Assembly (NCBI GenBank): GCA_963971225.1
Contig: OZ020267.1
Coordinates: forward strand, 96,523,648-96,587,647
DNA: 64,000 nucleotides
Source: Melieria omissa
Taxonomy: Eukaryota > Arthropoda > Insecta > Diptera > Ulidiidae
Reading direction: 5' to 3'
Below the pieces are notes generated by a model that was not told the DNA's origin, did not search any database, and saw only the letters and a program-made list of their open reading frames with translations. Positions 47,128-59,009 of the stretch are shown here, in pieces. Position numbers and translations under genes: made by a program. Position 1 is the stretch's first letter, and every line of letters starts with the position of its first letter.

Positions 47128-47224
47128 CAAATGTCGTGTGCGCACTTCTTAGGCAAGTTTCATGATTTAAGTACCAAAACGTAATATCGAGACACAGGGT
47201 AAAATTCGGGGTCGAAAGGGTTAA
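47128..47224 (+). repeat. Dispersed repeat B, copy 2
   Basis: About 97 bp matching 35814-35901 in the same orientation. Confidence 0.8.
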
Positions 47225-47749
47225 CTGCTCTTTTTGATACTTTTTCACCCACGAGATTTCAAACAAGACTACCCACATCTCTGCAAAGCGCTCTGAGGCC
47301 GACTTTATTGCCCCTAAACCTATTCTATCATTTTCTCAAGCAGCTAAAAGTGTCTTCTCAACAACTCTCAACAAACGGGTTTTGAAAAGAACCAGCAGAT
47401 GGGTGAAATTTAGGCTGCCTGTAATATAGGACCGATGGGCTTGGTTTTCTTACTTGGACTGGGTTTGCAGGTTTGTTAAGAAGCCACTTTCCCAGGTCAT
47501 ACAGCAGATCACTTTAGAAATGTCTTCCTAGGCTTTCGCTCGAATCTGTTTTTAAATCTTTAGCATCAATCAAAAAAGAAAAGCTCTATTTACTAACCTA
47601 CTCTATTTAATTTACTCAGATTTCTGCACAAATCGGGTAGATTTAAATATTATAATGAAACCCGAAAGCAGCGAAATCTGCATGCCGCGTTTAGTTGAGT
47701 TGATTAGTTTAATTCCATCGACATCATTGGATATACCAAATGAATCTGA
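47225..47749. other. Non-coding DNA
   Basis: No gene or element is recognised. Confidence 0.4.
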
Positions 47750-47880
47750 AGGACGTCAACAAAATTCGCTTCTCTCCTGGAAAATCCTAGCCAAAAGCCC
47801 CCAATTATGATGGCCCTATAGGGGCCCTAAATAGATATATCAGCAACTGGCAACTGGAAAGGGGTTATTCGATTTATCAT
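47750..47880 (+). repeat. Dispersed repeat C, copy 1
   Basis: It contains TTCGCTTCTCTCCTGGAAAA, then TCCTAGCCAAAA and, after an interruption, CAACTGGAAAGG and TTATTCGATT. The same words recur in the same order at 48303-48415. This is probably part of a decayed retroelement. Confidence 0.7.
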
Positions 47881-48302
47881 AATTTCTGTTCAGACGGACC
47901 ACCTTTAATCTAATTCCTCCAAATGTTTACCAGCCAGAATCTCGTATTTTGGGCTCGACAGTAAACAGGGCACGAGAAAGGGTAAATAGCAATCGCTCCT
48001 TAGAGTCCTTTCAGAACCCATAGAGCTCCATATAAGAGGCATCCACCTGGGTCTTTGTGGTACCGAAGCAAGACGTGTGACATCATCCAACTACATTAGG
48101 CCTATTTGACAGAAGGATCCTTCACAGGAACTTCGAGCCGGTGGACGTAGATGACCGTAGATCAGAAACCGTGAGCGGTGTAAAAGCTGAAAACGATGTT
48201 TAATAGGGCACAAAAGCACAAAACGTAAACAAATTTCGCCTCTCTCTTTGAAGGCCATAGCCAAAGAAACTCTATCATTGGTATAGCGAAATCTGAGGAC
48301 AA

Positions 48303-48415
48303 AGACGTCAAAAAAGTTCGCTTCTCTCCTGGAAGATCCTAGTAAAAAAAACCAGAAGAGGAAGACGCGCATGAAACAGAAGCAACTGGAGAAGAATAAT
48401 TCGATTAAAACTTGG
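48303..48415 (+). repeat. Dispersed repeat C, copy 2
   Basis: It contains TTCGCTTCTCTCCTGGAAGA, then TCCTAGTAAAAA, CAACTGGAGAAG and AATTCGATT. It lies in direct orientation about 550 bp after copy 1. Confidence 0.7.
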
Positions 48416-48599
48416 TTATTCCAAAAGTTTTACTCCAGCTTTACCGATTTATGTCATAGTCTAAACCCACATTTAGGCAAACCAATATACACGGGGCACA
48501 AAAGTTTAATTGAATCCAAGGTTAGGTTAGGTAAGGCTGCCTTTGTAAGAGACATACGCGAAGGCTCATTGTGATTTGACAAATTCCACCCGTTTGAAA

Positions 48600-48806
48600 C
48601 GTGTATACAATACCGTTTGTTATCTTATCATTTGGATGTCTTGTCGTTGGCTGCTAAGAGCGTATTTATGCGTTTCTTATAGTGCTCATCTACTTTGCGG
48701 GGATAGCGATAGAAGTAGACGAGCGTTTAACCAGTTCGAGCTAGGAATCGAACCCAGAGTCTCTGGCATGAAAAGCTAGCGCGCTACACGCTGGGCTTTC
48801 AAAGCC
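48600..48806 (-). mobile_element. tRNA-derived SINE, family 1, copy 2
   Basis: The reverse complement reads CAGCGTGTAGCGCGCTAGC (A box region), GGGTTCGATTCCTAGCTCG (B box), then CTTCTATCGCTATCC, GTAGATGAGCACTATAAG, AAACGCATAAATACGCTCTT and AGCAG. This order and wording match the plus-strand copy at 29755-29945. No intact tRNA fold remains. Confidence 0.78.
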
Positions 48807-48984
48807 ACATTCACAAATAACTGAACTTATAGTTGTTTGGTACTTCAACATGGTTTGTTTCACGAGTAGAAATGAACCGAGCGACTTGTAGAGCTTAGAG
48901 AAGCATTAAATCCGGTTTGTTCTTAGGCTTATTTGGTTAATTGGCCCATATGAGACACACAGAGGTCTCATAGTTGAGACCTCT

Positions 48985-49206
48985 GTTCTCTACAGACAAA
49001 GTTCGTTTCTGGCCCGTACAACGCGGTTGTGGAATGGTCTCCCTGCAGATATTTTCCCCAGCACTTATGATCTTGCTGGGTTCAAAGCAAGAGTCCATGA
49101 CCACTTCACTCAAATCCCTAACCTTTATATCCTTCGTCAACATATGCAATGTCTCGCATTAATAGGGGTAATCCCCTGCGCGTTTGTTTGTGTTAAAGAA
49201 AAATAA
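48985..49206 (+). pseudogene. LINE polyprotein C-terminal end
   Basis: The frame is open for more than 70 codons to TAA at 49204-49206. It reads SSFLARTTRLWNGLPADIFP, then STYDLAGFKARVHDHF, then a short Cys-containing tail. The phrase F-xRTxRLWNxLPxxxFxxxYxLxxFKxRVxxxL is characteristic of the extreme C-terminus of insect non-LTR retrotransposon reverse-transcriptase proteins. The upstream reverse transcriptase is absent, as expected for a 5'-truncated copy. The unbroken frame suggests moderate age. Confidence 0.72.
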
Positions 49207-49519
49207 CAAAACGTAGCTGGCGGTCTTACTACTCGCTACTATTGCCAAATTGTTCACATTTCTGCTCTTGTCCAAAAGTAAAAAACCATAGTTTAGCCTT
49301 TCTTCCAGAACAAATACATGCACAGCCTGTCGAAACAATAAATCGCAAATGTCATACATTTATGTGCTGCCTGGGCCAACTCTTAGCTGACGCTCAGCGG
49401 TGTACGGCTGCGTGTGTGCATGTAGGTCCACATGCCACGCCCATCTCAACTCACATCATACTGACCCAGTTTTCCCCTCGAACAGAACGCAAGCCAACAG
49501 CGGCAGTACAACAGCAACA
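49207..49519. other. Non-coding DNA upstream of the candidate coding exon
   Basis: No gene is recognised. From about 49440 the sequence becomes C- and CAG/CAA-rich, consistent with a 5' untranslated leader of the candidate at 49520. Confidence 0.35.
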
Positions 49520-49596
49520 ATGGTAGCAGCCGCATTAGGGCAACCACAGCAACAACAACCAGTTGAATTGTTGAGTTATTATGAACACGCCGCCAA
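49520..49596 (+). CDS. Candidate first coding exon of a host gene (Gln-rich N-terminus)
   Basis: ATG at 49520 lies in a good fly start context (AACAATGG) and opens MVAAALGQPQQQQPVELLSY followed by YEHAA. The frame is then cut at GTATGTAG (49597), a strong fly 5' splice site; without splicing it stops nine bases later, after KYVVY. Upstream sequence is leader-like, rich in CAG and CAA. I do not recognise the protein, and the next exon is not visible, which is possible with a large first intron. What speaks for it is the start context, the donor and the non-repetitive, ordinary-looking residues after the Gln run. Confidence 0.3.
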
Positions 49597-50329
49597 GTAT
49601 GTAGTTTATTAGCCAAGTACGGGCTGGTGAAAGAGAAAGAGCCATACGCACAGCCAGAGGCTTACACACTCCTATTTATGTGTATGTTAGTATTTTTATC
49701 TAAGCACAACTAACTGGCACTGAGACAGACAGACAGAATTGTCTCGTGCCAAAGCCTAATCAGTGCCCGCTTGACTCTATTTGTGTGTGTCCTTTTTTTA
49801 TGTTTTCACTAACATTGTTGCACCATTTCAATTTTTTGTAAACGAGTGAACTGAAAGTAAATCGCACAACATGAACTTCATTCACTTCACTTCACATGTC
49901 AATCGCCATTAAAACGGCCACACGAAATGTGGAAGCGAAACGTAGCGCAATGCCAGGAAATAATGGCAGCGCAGGGAGCGCACATGCTCGTAAATCGGGT
50001 TAGCTGAGTGATGGATCGACGTGGGCGCAGCGCAGAAATCAACCAACCAAGAATAGTAGTTGCCAAGTGAAAATGGAAAGTTCTATGCAAGCACTGGTCG
50101 GCAAAATGGGATTGAAGTCGAACGATTTGCGCCGCTTAACATTTTCAATAACAATAACACAAATTTTAACTAGTGCTCGACCGATTAATCGGTATGGATC
50201 GGCCTAAACTCTTGAGGCCAAAATATAAACAATTTCCAAAATATTTAGCCATTTCATTCAGCTTTTGAGCTCAGTACCAGTTAAAACCATACTTGGCAAC
50301 TAAATTGTTTGCAAGATACATTTATTTGG
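49597..50329. other. Non-coding DNA
   Basis: No gene or element is recognised. If the candidate exon at 49520 is real, this is intron. Confidence 0.4.
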
Positions 50330-50374
50330 AAGGGGTTTGAACTCCAATCCCTCCGTTTCTTGCGTACGCCACTG
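50330..50374 (-). mobile_element. Fragment of a hAT MITE
   Basis: The reverse complement begins CAGTGGCGTACGCAAG and continues to GGAGTTCAAACCCC, the same order as the start of the complete MITE at 63408 (CAGTGGCGCCCACAGG ... GGGGGTTCAAACCC). Only one end is present. Confidence 0.6.
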
Positions 50375-51417
50375 GGTTAGATTCTAAATTCCAAAGCTGT
50401 TTACATTTGTTTGTAAAACCAGAATCACGCAGGGCTTTTTTCTATTATAATTTTGCTTTTTGATGGGGCCGCATCATTACTAATGCCACACCACACGCGT
50501 TTAGCTACAACGCTGACTTTTTTACACCCTACCCTTGATTGTCAGGGTTTATGCGTTGTGGGATGAGATTTGTAATACACAGAAGGGGGTGTGGCCAATA
50601 GTGAAATAATATGTTTACTGCAAGTTTGTGCTTTTTATAATTAAAAATAGCTTTAAAAGTGAGAAAAAAGGAGTTCTTACTCTAAAAACGGTACTGGTTA
50701 TGCGGCCTGAACCAAGAACTGCTGGTCATAGATTCAATTGCCGACTTAGCTACTATTAAAGAAAAAAAATCTTTTATCTTTAAAAAACAACCCATTTTTT
50801 CAACGAAATTGGTGATACTAAAATATAAATAAGATTTTAAAAAATAGACTGACGTATAAAAGATTTCAAACAGGGTGTAACCAAGTCGTTCACGACCCAC
50901 TGTAACCCACTTACTTACTGTAGAATTTAACTGACCGCTGGCTCAATTGTAAGCAATTGGCCCGCATTACACAGTGGTTACTTTCTACTTAGAGGCCGTG
51001 TAATTCATATTAATATTTTTGTGTATCTTTTTTCCTATTCAAATGTTCGCCTGTTTAAAAATGCGTGTCATGCCGCAGTTTGCGGGCATTGCTGTTTACT
51101 ATTGTTGTTGTTGATGATGTGTTTTTAAGTATGAAACACAAGATGCGCTACAGAACAATTGGCAACGCCAGGCAGGCATTTGCTGACTCAGACTTGAGCA
51201 TTTAGTGGCAATCATTATGGCCGAAGAAGAAGCATCATTTGCTTTTTTGGCTCAACAACAATAACAAAAACGCAAGCGTAGCACCAAGAAGAAAGTAAAC
51301 AAACAGGCCACAGAGTGTGTGTTTCAAGTGTTAAATGGTTCCACCAAGTGTCAGTTGCACAAAACTAACCTCAATTCGGCAAACAAAGGCACACTTCTAA
51401 ACAGCGCTTCTGACATG

Positions 51418-51439
51418 CAACAACAACAACAACAACAAC
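51418..51439. repeat. (CAA)n microsatellite
   Basis: Seven CAA units. Confidence 0.9.
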
Positions 51440-54400
51440 CGCACATTGGCCAAAATAGGAACATGTAATGTGTGGTTTTACAACTCGAAGGGGTGTCGAA
51501 AGGCGAAAAGTATGGTTTATTATTTGGAGCATAATGGGTAATTAAAAGTGGTGGGAATGAGAAACGCTGGTGAGAAACAAAAGTGGAAAAAACTGGTAAG
51601 TAAATGAAATTCAGAGGTAATCAAGCCGGCAGACCATAGAAGATAAAGAAGATAAGGAGGCACATTAAATTATAGAATGAAGAAGTATTGAGGGTAGTGG
51701 GTTGAGTGACAGAAGAGACACGAAGAAGAAAATGAAGGAAATTGAATAAGGAAAAGCGATAGAAAGACAAGAAAAAAGAAAAACAACTACTTAGTAGACA
51801 AGTATGGATCAAAGGTGAATACAAAATTCAAATGATACCAAAATGAATGCAACGAATGAGACAGCAACAAGTAAGTTATAAGTTATAGTTGGTCTTGTGA
51901 CCATAATAACGGTTTACTTTTTACGGTCTACTTCTAATCTGTTTCTCTATCTAATGGAAAAATGTATAAGTCACCTCTTAACCCCTTCACGACAATGACC
52001 ATTTGTGTGAAATTGTTTTATTTGCATCCTTTTTTCTTTTAACTGCCTCAAAAAAGGCAAATACGAAAACACAACCTAAAACACGAACTGAACTCACACC
52101 ACAATGGACCTTCTTGGCGTCCGATTGTCCCTGCCAGCCAAGTGATAAGCCGATAGCTGCCTATCCCAACATAACCTACACCAATTTACGAGTATGAAGA
52201 CAAATGTTTATCGACATTATTTATTGTGTATAAATAAAGCAACTTAAAGGCTTTAACTCTTTATTCATTGTTGTGGCGTTTCACTCTACCCCGGTTCGGT
52301 AATAACACCAACAACGAAACGACTTGAGCAGTACATGCTGCGATAAATTACAGCATTAAACACTCCTCCAATATACAACGAAAATAAATAAATTAAATAT
52401 GAGACAAACAAAACTACAGACAACTATAAGTACATACAAACACAACCACAGCATGCGAAGGAGGCCGCCGAAGGGCACAAAGGAAAATGTCATTTTAAAT
52501 GAATACCAACTGGGATAGTCGCAACCAACCGAAAAACAGAAAAACGCATTCAGCAAAAAATGAAAATGAAGACAAAACATGTTGCGGCAATATGACGTGG
52601 CCCGCTGTTTCCTTATTTCTGCAAAATCATTTTTTCCAGCTTGTTCTTTCACTTTGTGCGAGCGCAGCAAAGTTTTTCCTTTTACTTTTAACACTATTCA
52701 TTTATTCTTGTCTTTTAATTTTTTATTCACAGCTTTTGCCAGTTCGTGTTTTCCGGCTGCAAGTTGCCCACAAAATGGCAAAGTAATGTCGGATAACGAA
52801 TAGACGAGTACGAGCAGTTAACTGAAAAGGACAGACGGCCAGACAGATGGCAGCACTTTGTGTATTTTAGTTGCGTGTTGCAATTGTTTTGCGAACTTTG
52901 TTCTGCGTTTTTTTTTGCATTGAGTAATAAATGGCAACATTACACTTTGGGCTCTGCACCAACCGCCAACCCATTCAAATTTGGGATGTACTAAACAGTT
53001 GCAACCGCAACCGACAGCATTCCGCATTGAAAATCCGCATGCGTCCTCCCATCTTTAATTCAAGCTGTCTCGTTATTTTATGAAACACTCTCAGGCATTT
53101 AAACTCAGTTAAAATTATATATTTCTCGAGAGAAAAACACACTCATCTTAACATCTGCAATCAAACCGAAAACACTAAAGTGGCAAAACAACACACTTTA
53201 AATTAAATCAAAAACTTTCTCATCTGACGGCGAAATCGCAGCACGCATTGCGACACTTTCGCGCAAACGCGGATGTGGCCCCCTCACAACTTGAATGCGC
53301 ATTCTTTCGATCTGCAATGTTTTTATTGCAACTAAACAACTGGCGAGTTTTATGAAACAAAAAAACTTGTGCTCATCATTAAAAGTAAATTTTTTTATTT
53401 TTACCGCCACAACAGCTGCTGCCGACTTTTTCCAGCGCTAAAAACAACTCTAAACAAAACAAAAAAGCTGTGTAGTGTGTAGCCGCACTAGCAGACTGAC
53501 CATGCCCAAAATGGGCTAACTAAGAAATGAAATTGCAATCGAAATGGAAGAGAAACCGCCAACACCAAAGGCGCAAATATGGAGGCTCTAGTATGATTGT
53601 TGTTGCTACAATGGTTGTTGTGGTCCAAAGTAGAATGGCAACATTAATTTAAGTAGCGTTGAGAGAGCAATGAAGCTTAAGTAGTGAAATGGCAAAAATA
53701 AATATGAAGACAGCGGTTCGAATTGAGCGTCAAACAAATAAACAAATGGACAACTGACTGTTGATTAATGACATAGACGAATGGACGCACGCAGCGCAAT
53801 TGAGACGTTGAAGGGGTGAGCTTTCACACTATCTGCGCTATTTTGGTCACGACGTTGTTGCTGACTTTTTACCAAGCGACCGGCTGGAAAGCTCCGAGGA
53901 CACTTTCTTTGAATGCTCGCAATTCAAGGTCAGACTTATATGATTCTGAGAACACAAAACATTGTCGAGACAATGTTGGGGTCAACAAAAGTGAAAGAAG
54001 AAAGAAAAAATTCATAAATTCGTTGAAATTAAAACATAAATATCGAAGAAAACAATTGTAGACACTTTGTCTGCTTCTCTATTCATAACAGAAAAAGTTT
54101 ATACAAATTGTCAAACCTTCCAATTGAGTCAATATCAGTGATTCCTCCGACTTGAGTAATAAAATACCAAACCAACAGAAACAGTGTTTTACAACGCTCA
54201 TGAAAGTTGTTTACATTAAATAACTGTTTGTTTAACATGAGTTCGGAATGTCTGTGCCATGTGTATCTGCCAGATTTGTGACCAGGATTCTCTAGTAAAT
54301 CGACTTACAAATGTCTGTTTAACAGTCAATCAAGTTATGCATATCTTTCGAAAAAGTCGATATATCGTCTCGAAACTTTGTAATGGATTTTACTGCCTTG

Positions 54401-54820
54401 ATTTAAGGCATAGTACCCATTGTTCCCGTGATATTATTTATTTATTTATTTAGCTAATGAACAAATGTCCTTAGTGACTATAGGAAGTATTAATAATTAC
54501 AAACTACAATTTACTTCAACTTTTTGACAACAAACCCTTTGGAAGTGACACATCAAAATCGGTAACATTATTTAACCGAAAAGGCCCTAGATTGAGGTGC
54601 ATATATGCTATATTAATTTATGGATATGTTAAACTTAAATTCAAGTCAAATGGCTTTTTATATCAAACAAAAAACAAACACCACAAACACACATTATTCT
54701 AATTTTTCGTGAATTATGTGATGTCTGAAAATATTTATTTTGTACAAGAACACGACTTAATATCTTAGCCAATAGAATATCTGCTATTGAAAATCTCAGA
54801 CTATTCAATACAGATTTATT

Positions 54821-54862
54821 TAAAAGATTTAAGAGAACAGATTTATTTAAAAGATTTTTAAA
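54821..54862. repeat. Short tandem duplication
   Basis: CAGATTTATTTAAAAGATTT occurs twice in direct orientation within about 45 bp. Confidence 0.75.
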
Positions 54863-55084
54863 GATTTCACTACGACTAATCTGTCATGTTGTTGGATAGT
54901 CCACCTCATCTGCTTTCGGAGATTTACATACGTCTTCTGAGCACAACAACAATTAAACCAATGCATATAAGTATAAACAGAGGCAACAAATGAAGAAATC
55001 CGGACTAGTTCGATTCGTTCAAAAGTTCTTGAATGTTTACACATGTCACAACTGTTACTAAACATAATCGCCTACATTAAATCC

Positions 55085-55330
55085 ATGTCAATCTTTAATT
55101 TACACTCTTTCTGTAAAAGTTTCCCTCAGTGGCAGACAATGAGCTAAGAAACCTAGATTTAAGTAATGACATACATAAACCCTAATCACAACCGTTCCTA
55201 AAAATTCTCTCCTGCTTTGAAATCAGTTTTGATCTTTCTTTGTGCAAACATTGCTTTCAGTAGTAGACAATGAACTCAGAAAACTCAACTTAAATAATGA
55301 CTACATCAATCTGAAAGCACATAAATAATG
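55085..55330. repeat. Degenerate direct duplication, about 130-bp period
   Basis: The segment with CAGTGGCAGACAATGAGCTA, then AGAAAC and TTAAGTAATGAC, recurs about 130 bp later as CAGTAGTAGACAATGAACTC, AGAAAAC and TTAAATAATGAC. A preceding part (ATCTTT...) is also shared. Confidence 0.75.
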
Positions 55331-55984
55331 ACTAACAAAGTCGAAAATGCCAAGCCACTGTGAAAGTAAGATCCATTTATCTCACTTTTATCTAATGGGG
55401 ACTTTGAAATGGCATATTTGCCGTCTTTGGCACCAGTCATTAACGAGAGAAAATATTTTTGGCAATTAATTCTAAATACGTGCAGAAATTAAGCGATTAC
55501 AGTGAAACTATAATCAATGGCCACGTTTGGCAGCAAAATAAAACAGCAGCTTAAAGCAAACAGCAGCAAGTAGGTCGGCCGACTGCGCGACGAGCTTCGA
55601 GCGCTGCATACAAGAATACGAAGAATGAGGTTGCCAGACAAAAGAACCCGCATCTGATCTACGCAATCATTAAGCTGGGGACGTTGTTAATCGCCTGAAA
55701 TGCAGCAAAAACCAATTAATTAAGCAACATTACAGCAGAACCAAGCATTGGCGCGCCGAACAAGCGGCAAATTTGATGAATAATCACAAACAAAACTGTG
55801 AAACCTGCTTGTGCCGCAGACAAAAAATATAATTTCAATTCAAGGAAAAACCAACAAGGTTTAGACAAAGAAAAAACTTGCATAAAAACAATGGAGACGC
55901 ATTGCAGCCAGTGGCGAAGAGTCGAAAAGCTCTGCAGACGGCCAAAAGCGATAATGTCATTGCAAGCGGCTGTACACGATTTTT
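55331..55984. other. Non-coding DNA
   Basis: No gene is recognised. The frame at 55798-56091 has no ATG near its start. Confidence 0.4.
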
Positions 55985-56365
55985 ATGAAGTTGTTGACTG
56001 GCATTTGGTTGACATTAGCGTTTCCCGCAGCGCACGCGCACGCGCACCACTCACAAAGCCACATATTCAATTCGCCAACATTAAGTCATAAGTTTGCGTC
56101 CAAGTTTAGCACAAGCAACACCACCACCAAGTTTGACAACTGCGCCCACCAACTGGCCCAAGCATGGCGGACATGTGCTTTTAGAAAGGAAAGCAAAATC
56201 ACAGCCAGCAAAGTCGTTGAACCCCAACAGTTGGCGGCGATTGCGGCCGCTGGTAGCCGAGCGGTTGTTGGCAGTGGCGCTGCTGGTAGGCCATTAGTTG
56301 GGTGGGGGCGCAGTGACGCTGGTAGCGGAACAACCCGTAGTCGGCGAACAGTTAACCGGCTTTAA
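55985..56365 (+). CDS. Possible small secreted protein, unrecognised
   Basis: A 126-codon frame from a true ATG to TAA. The N-terminus MKLLTGIWLTLAFPAAHAHA has the build of a signal peptide, with a positive residue, a hydrophobic core and an Ala-X-Ala cleavage site near residue 18. The rest is rich in His, Ser, Thr, Ala, Gly and Arg with no known domain. Against it: the start context (TTTTATG) is poor for flies, other frames are also open across 56090-56300, and no polyadenylation signal is close. I treat it as a weak candidate. Confidence 0.2.
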   Translation: MKLLTGIWLTLAFPAAHAHAHHSQSHIFNSPTLSHKFASKFSTSNTTTKFDNCAHQLAQAWRTCAFRKESKITASKVVEPQQLAAIAAAGSRAVVGSGAAGRPLVGWGRSDAGSGTTRSRRTVNRL

Positions 56366-59009
56366 TGCCAAACAAGTTTACGCCAGCAACCATAGACGCA
56401 ACGGACACACCAACACTCGTACACATGTGTCTGTCCCGCTACGCTGTCTGTCCCGCCTACTTGGGCATTGGACTAGTTGTGCTGTGGCAAATGTTTGAAA
56501 GTGTTTAGTGCCGTTTGTCCCACTGTCCCGCTCGCTGCAGTTTCGTGCGACTAGTGAAAGTGATTGACTCTATTTTCAAACAATTCTCTTCTTCTCCATC
56601 ACTTTAGATGTGTTTCTTCATTTTGGTTTTGCATAAATTTCAAACAAAAAAAGCGCACAAAAAATGGCACAGCAAAAATGTGGAGTTTGCGGTTAAGCAA
56701 ACTCAAAGAGCGCTCAATAGAAAAAAGGTTGATTTTGATTGTTAACTATCGACTATTTGGGTTAAATGTAATGGCAGGTCGATGTTGGAATCTGATGCTA
56801 ATTGAAGTGTTAATTTTTGCAATGGGTACTTTTAAGAGCCATAAAAAACGATGCTTCATATGCTAAGTGAATTGTGCGAACTGTGTCACACATGTTTTGT
56901 GATGCTATAAACTAGAAATGTTAACAATCGGCAAGAAAATAACGGAACATATAGCATTAAAATTTTAGAGTAGATGTGTTACATGATACATCAAAAGGGG
57001 CTCTTCACTCTAATCGTCAAACGACTTATTACCACTCGACTGCGCTTTCTTTTAAGCGAGAGAGGGTTCTGTATTTTTTAGTTGTTTTATTTTTTCATTA
57101 ATATAAAATCAGCAAATTGGAATAAGTAGCTTTCGCTTTGGTAACGGCCGCCCGACACATTCACATTTCTATTAACAGCAACAAAGTGTTAACGATTTTC
57201 GTTTTGTTTTTCACACGCCCCGACTTTGTTGACCGAAAATCGAATAAATTAATCGATAAAATAATTTCGGCACATTTGTTCGCTACTCGCACCCAAAACC
57301 GGCGGCCACCGCACGCCACATCTTTTATCGCATTTACGCCTCTTTCTGGGCCCACTAGGCGTTGCGGCACGGCGGCTTTACGAGTAATAATCAGGCGCGA
57401 AGGCAGCCCAATTTGGCGCACTCGCAGCCCAGGCGACCAAAGGAGGTTCGAGGCGGCAAGCAGTAACAGCTAATAATAGCCACCGCTCTACGGCCGGCTG
57501 ACGCGTACCTATAAGAAGTTGGTACGTGCACAACCACGGCGTCTAAAGTATGCGCCGCGGCACTAACACTGTGGCGTGCCTAGTGACCCGATTCGGTGCG
57601 CTGGAAAAATGAAAAAGTGTACACTTTAGAGGGATAAGTATGCGCGCACACAGCGGCCAACAAGAAAATGCGTGGCGCAGAAGACCAAGACGAGAACAGT
57701 CAACCACAATGCGTCAAATGAAAGGGTGCTCGAAGCGGAGGAACAACGCTGATGACGGTGCCGACTGCCGGTGTTGATGGCCTTTCATTTGGCCAAAATA
57801 GCAGTTGAAGTGAGCGCCCTAGCAGGCAGAAAAAAGCGCAATAAGTGAAGCGTTCCGTTCGCTGCTGAAGAATTTCCGCAATTCGATACTCGTCATTAGC
57901 GAGCAGCCGGCGTTAATAGAGCAAAAATATTATGTCCGTACGAACGCAACTAAAGAAAAGATATACAATGTCGACAAAGTAGGAAGATGAAGCGAAGGAG
58001 AGGCCATTGAAAAGGCGGCCGCTCAATTACTTCCGCCACATTTAAGAAGCCAATTTAAGTAGCGACTTGAGCAGCGGCCACAAAAAGTTTGATGGCATCA
58101 GAAACTGGGTGAAAGTGAGCGATAACAAAAAAAAATAATAAACCACTTTTAACAATTTACTGCGCCGCGCAACTGGAAAGGTAAATACAAAAAATATGTG
58201 CACCACCGATAATCGCTTTAATGGCTTTTTAATACCAATGTTGCAGCAAATATTCTCCAATATTTTGCCTCCTCCTACTGATGTAGCATTGACTGGCTTC
58301 AGGGCACTCGCGTTCGCACTTCCCTTCGAACTTTCATTACATTTTAATGCCGCTCTGGGGTCGCATATGTTGCGACCTTCACTGAAGGTTGTAAACCTAT
58401 GCGTACAACTTGTTTCTGCTATATACCGTTTCATGCTCATTTTTGTCCTCTATTTTTCTTCTTTTTTCGGTACATATATACATACGTACATACGTAATTC
58501 GGTGGGGCCATATCGAGTGCAGCCATATCAATCACATTGCCTGCGGCGCACAGTGTTGCGAGTAGTGACAAAAATGATAAAATGCAATAGTATAAAAACA
58601 GAAATATGAGTGTGAGGTTTTTTTGGAAATACTTCAATCAAAAAAAATCCCAAGTCTTAAGAAAAAATATTAGAAAGCATAGAAGTTATGACCTGTTAAA
58701 GTACGCTCGTACAGCGCTGAAAAACGTTTTATACAAACAGAACAATTTTGCATTCACTTTGAGGTTCAATATTTCAAAATCAATTATAAACGGGTCGCTA
58801 TAACTTATAGTTGTCATAAGTTTGATATATTTAAGGTCTTGGAAGATGAAAATTTCTCCGATTCTTCTCACCTCTGAGCAGAACCGTCACGAAGAAATTG
58901 AAACAAAGAAAACAAGTAAATAAAAACTAAGTTAAAACTTTAAAGATGATTAAAAAAAACACTTTTTACCACTTTCGAGATTTTTTGATATTTTGTTTTG
59001 GTAAGTATG
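56366..59009. other. Non-coding DNA
   Basis: No gene is recognised. G+C-richer patches lie at 57280-57960. The 58196-58609 and 58042-58440 frames overlap on opposite strands without known domains. Confidence 0.4.

Larger units (their letters stand above)
50375..55079. other. Non-coding DNA
   Basis: No gene is recognised over about 4.7 kb. The part at 50515-50600 (TTTTTACACCC ... GTAATACACAGAAGG) looks like an old copy of a repeat seen in many fly genomes, from memory only. A CAA run lies at 51418-51439, and CAA/GCA-rich patches occur around 52500-52800. The signal-like frame at 53816 begins with GTG, overlapping a GTGAGC donor-like word, and is not called. Confidence 0.4.

Noticed and set aside
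53816..54061. 81-codon frame resembling a secreted basic peptide
   Set aside because: The start is GTG and overlaps a splice-donor-like GTGAGC. No ATG is available.
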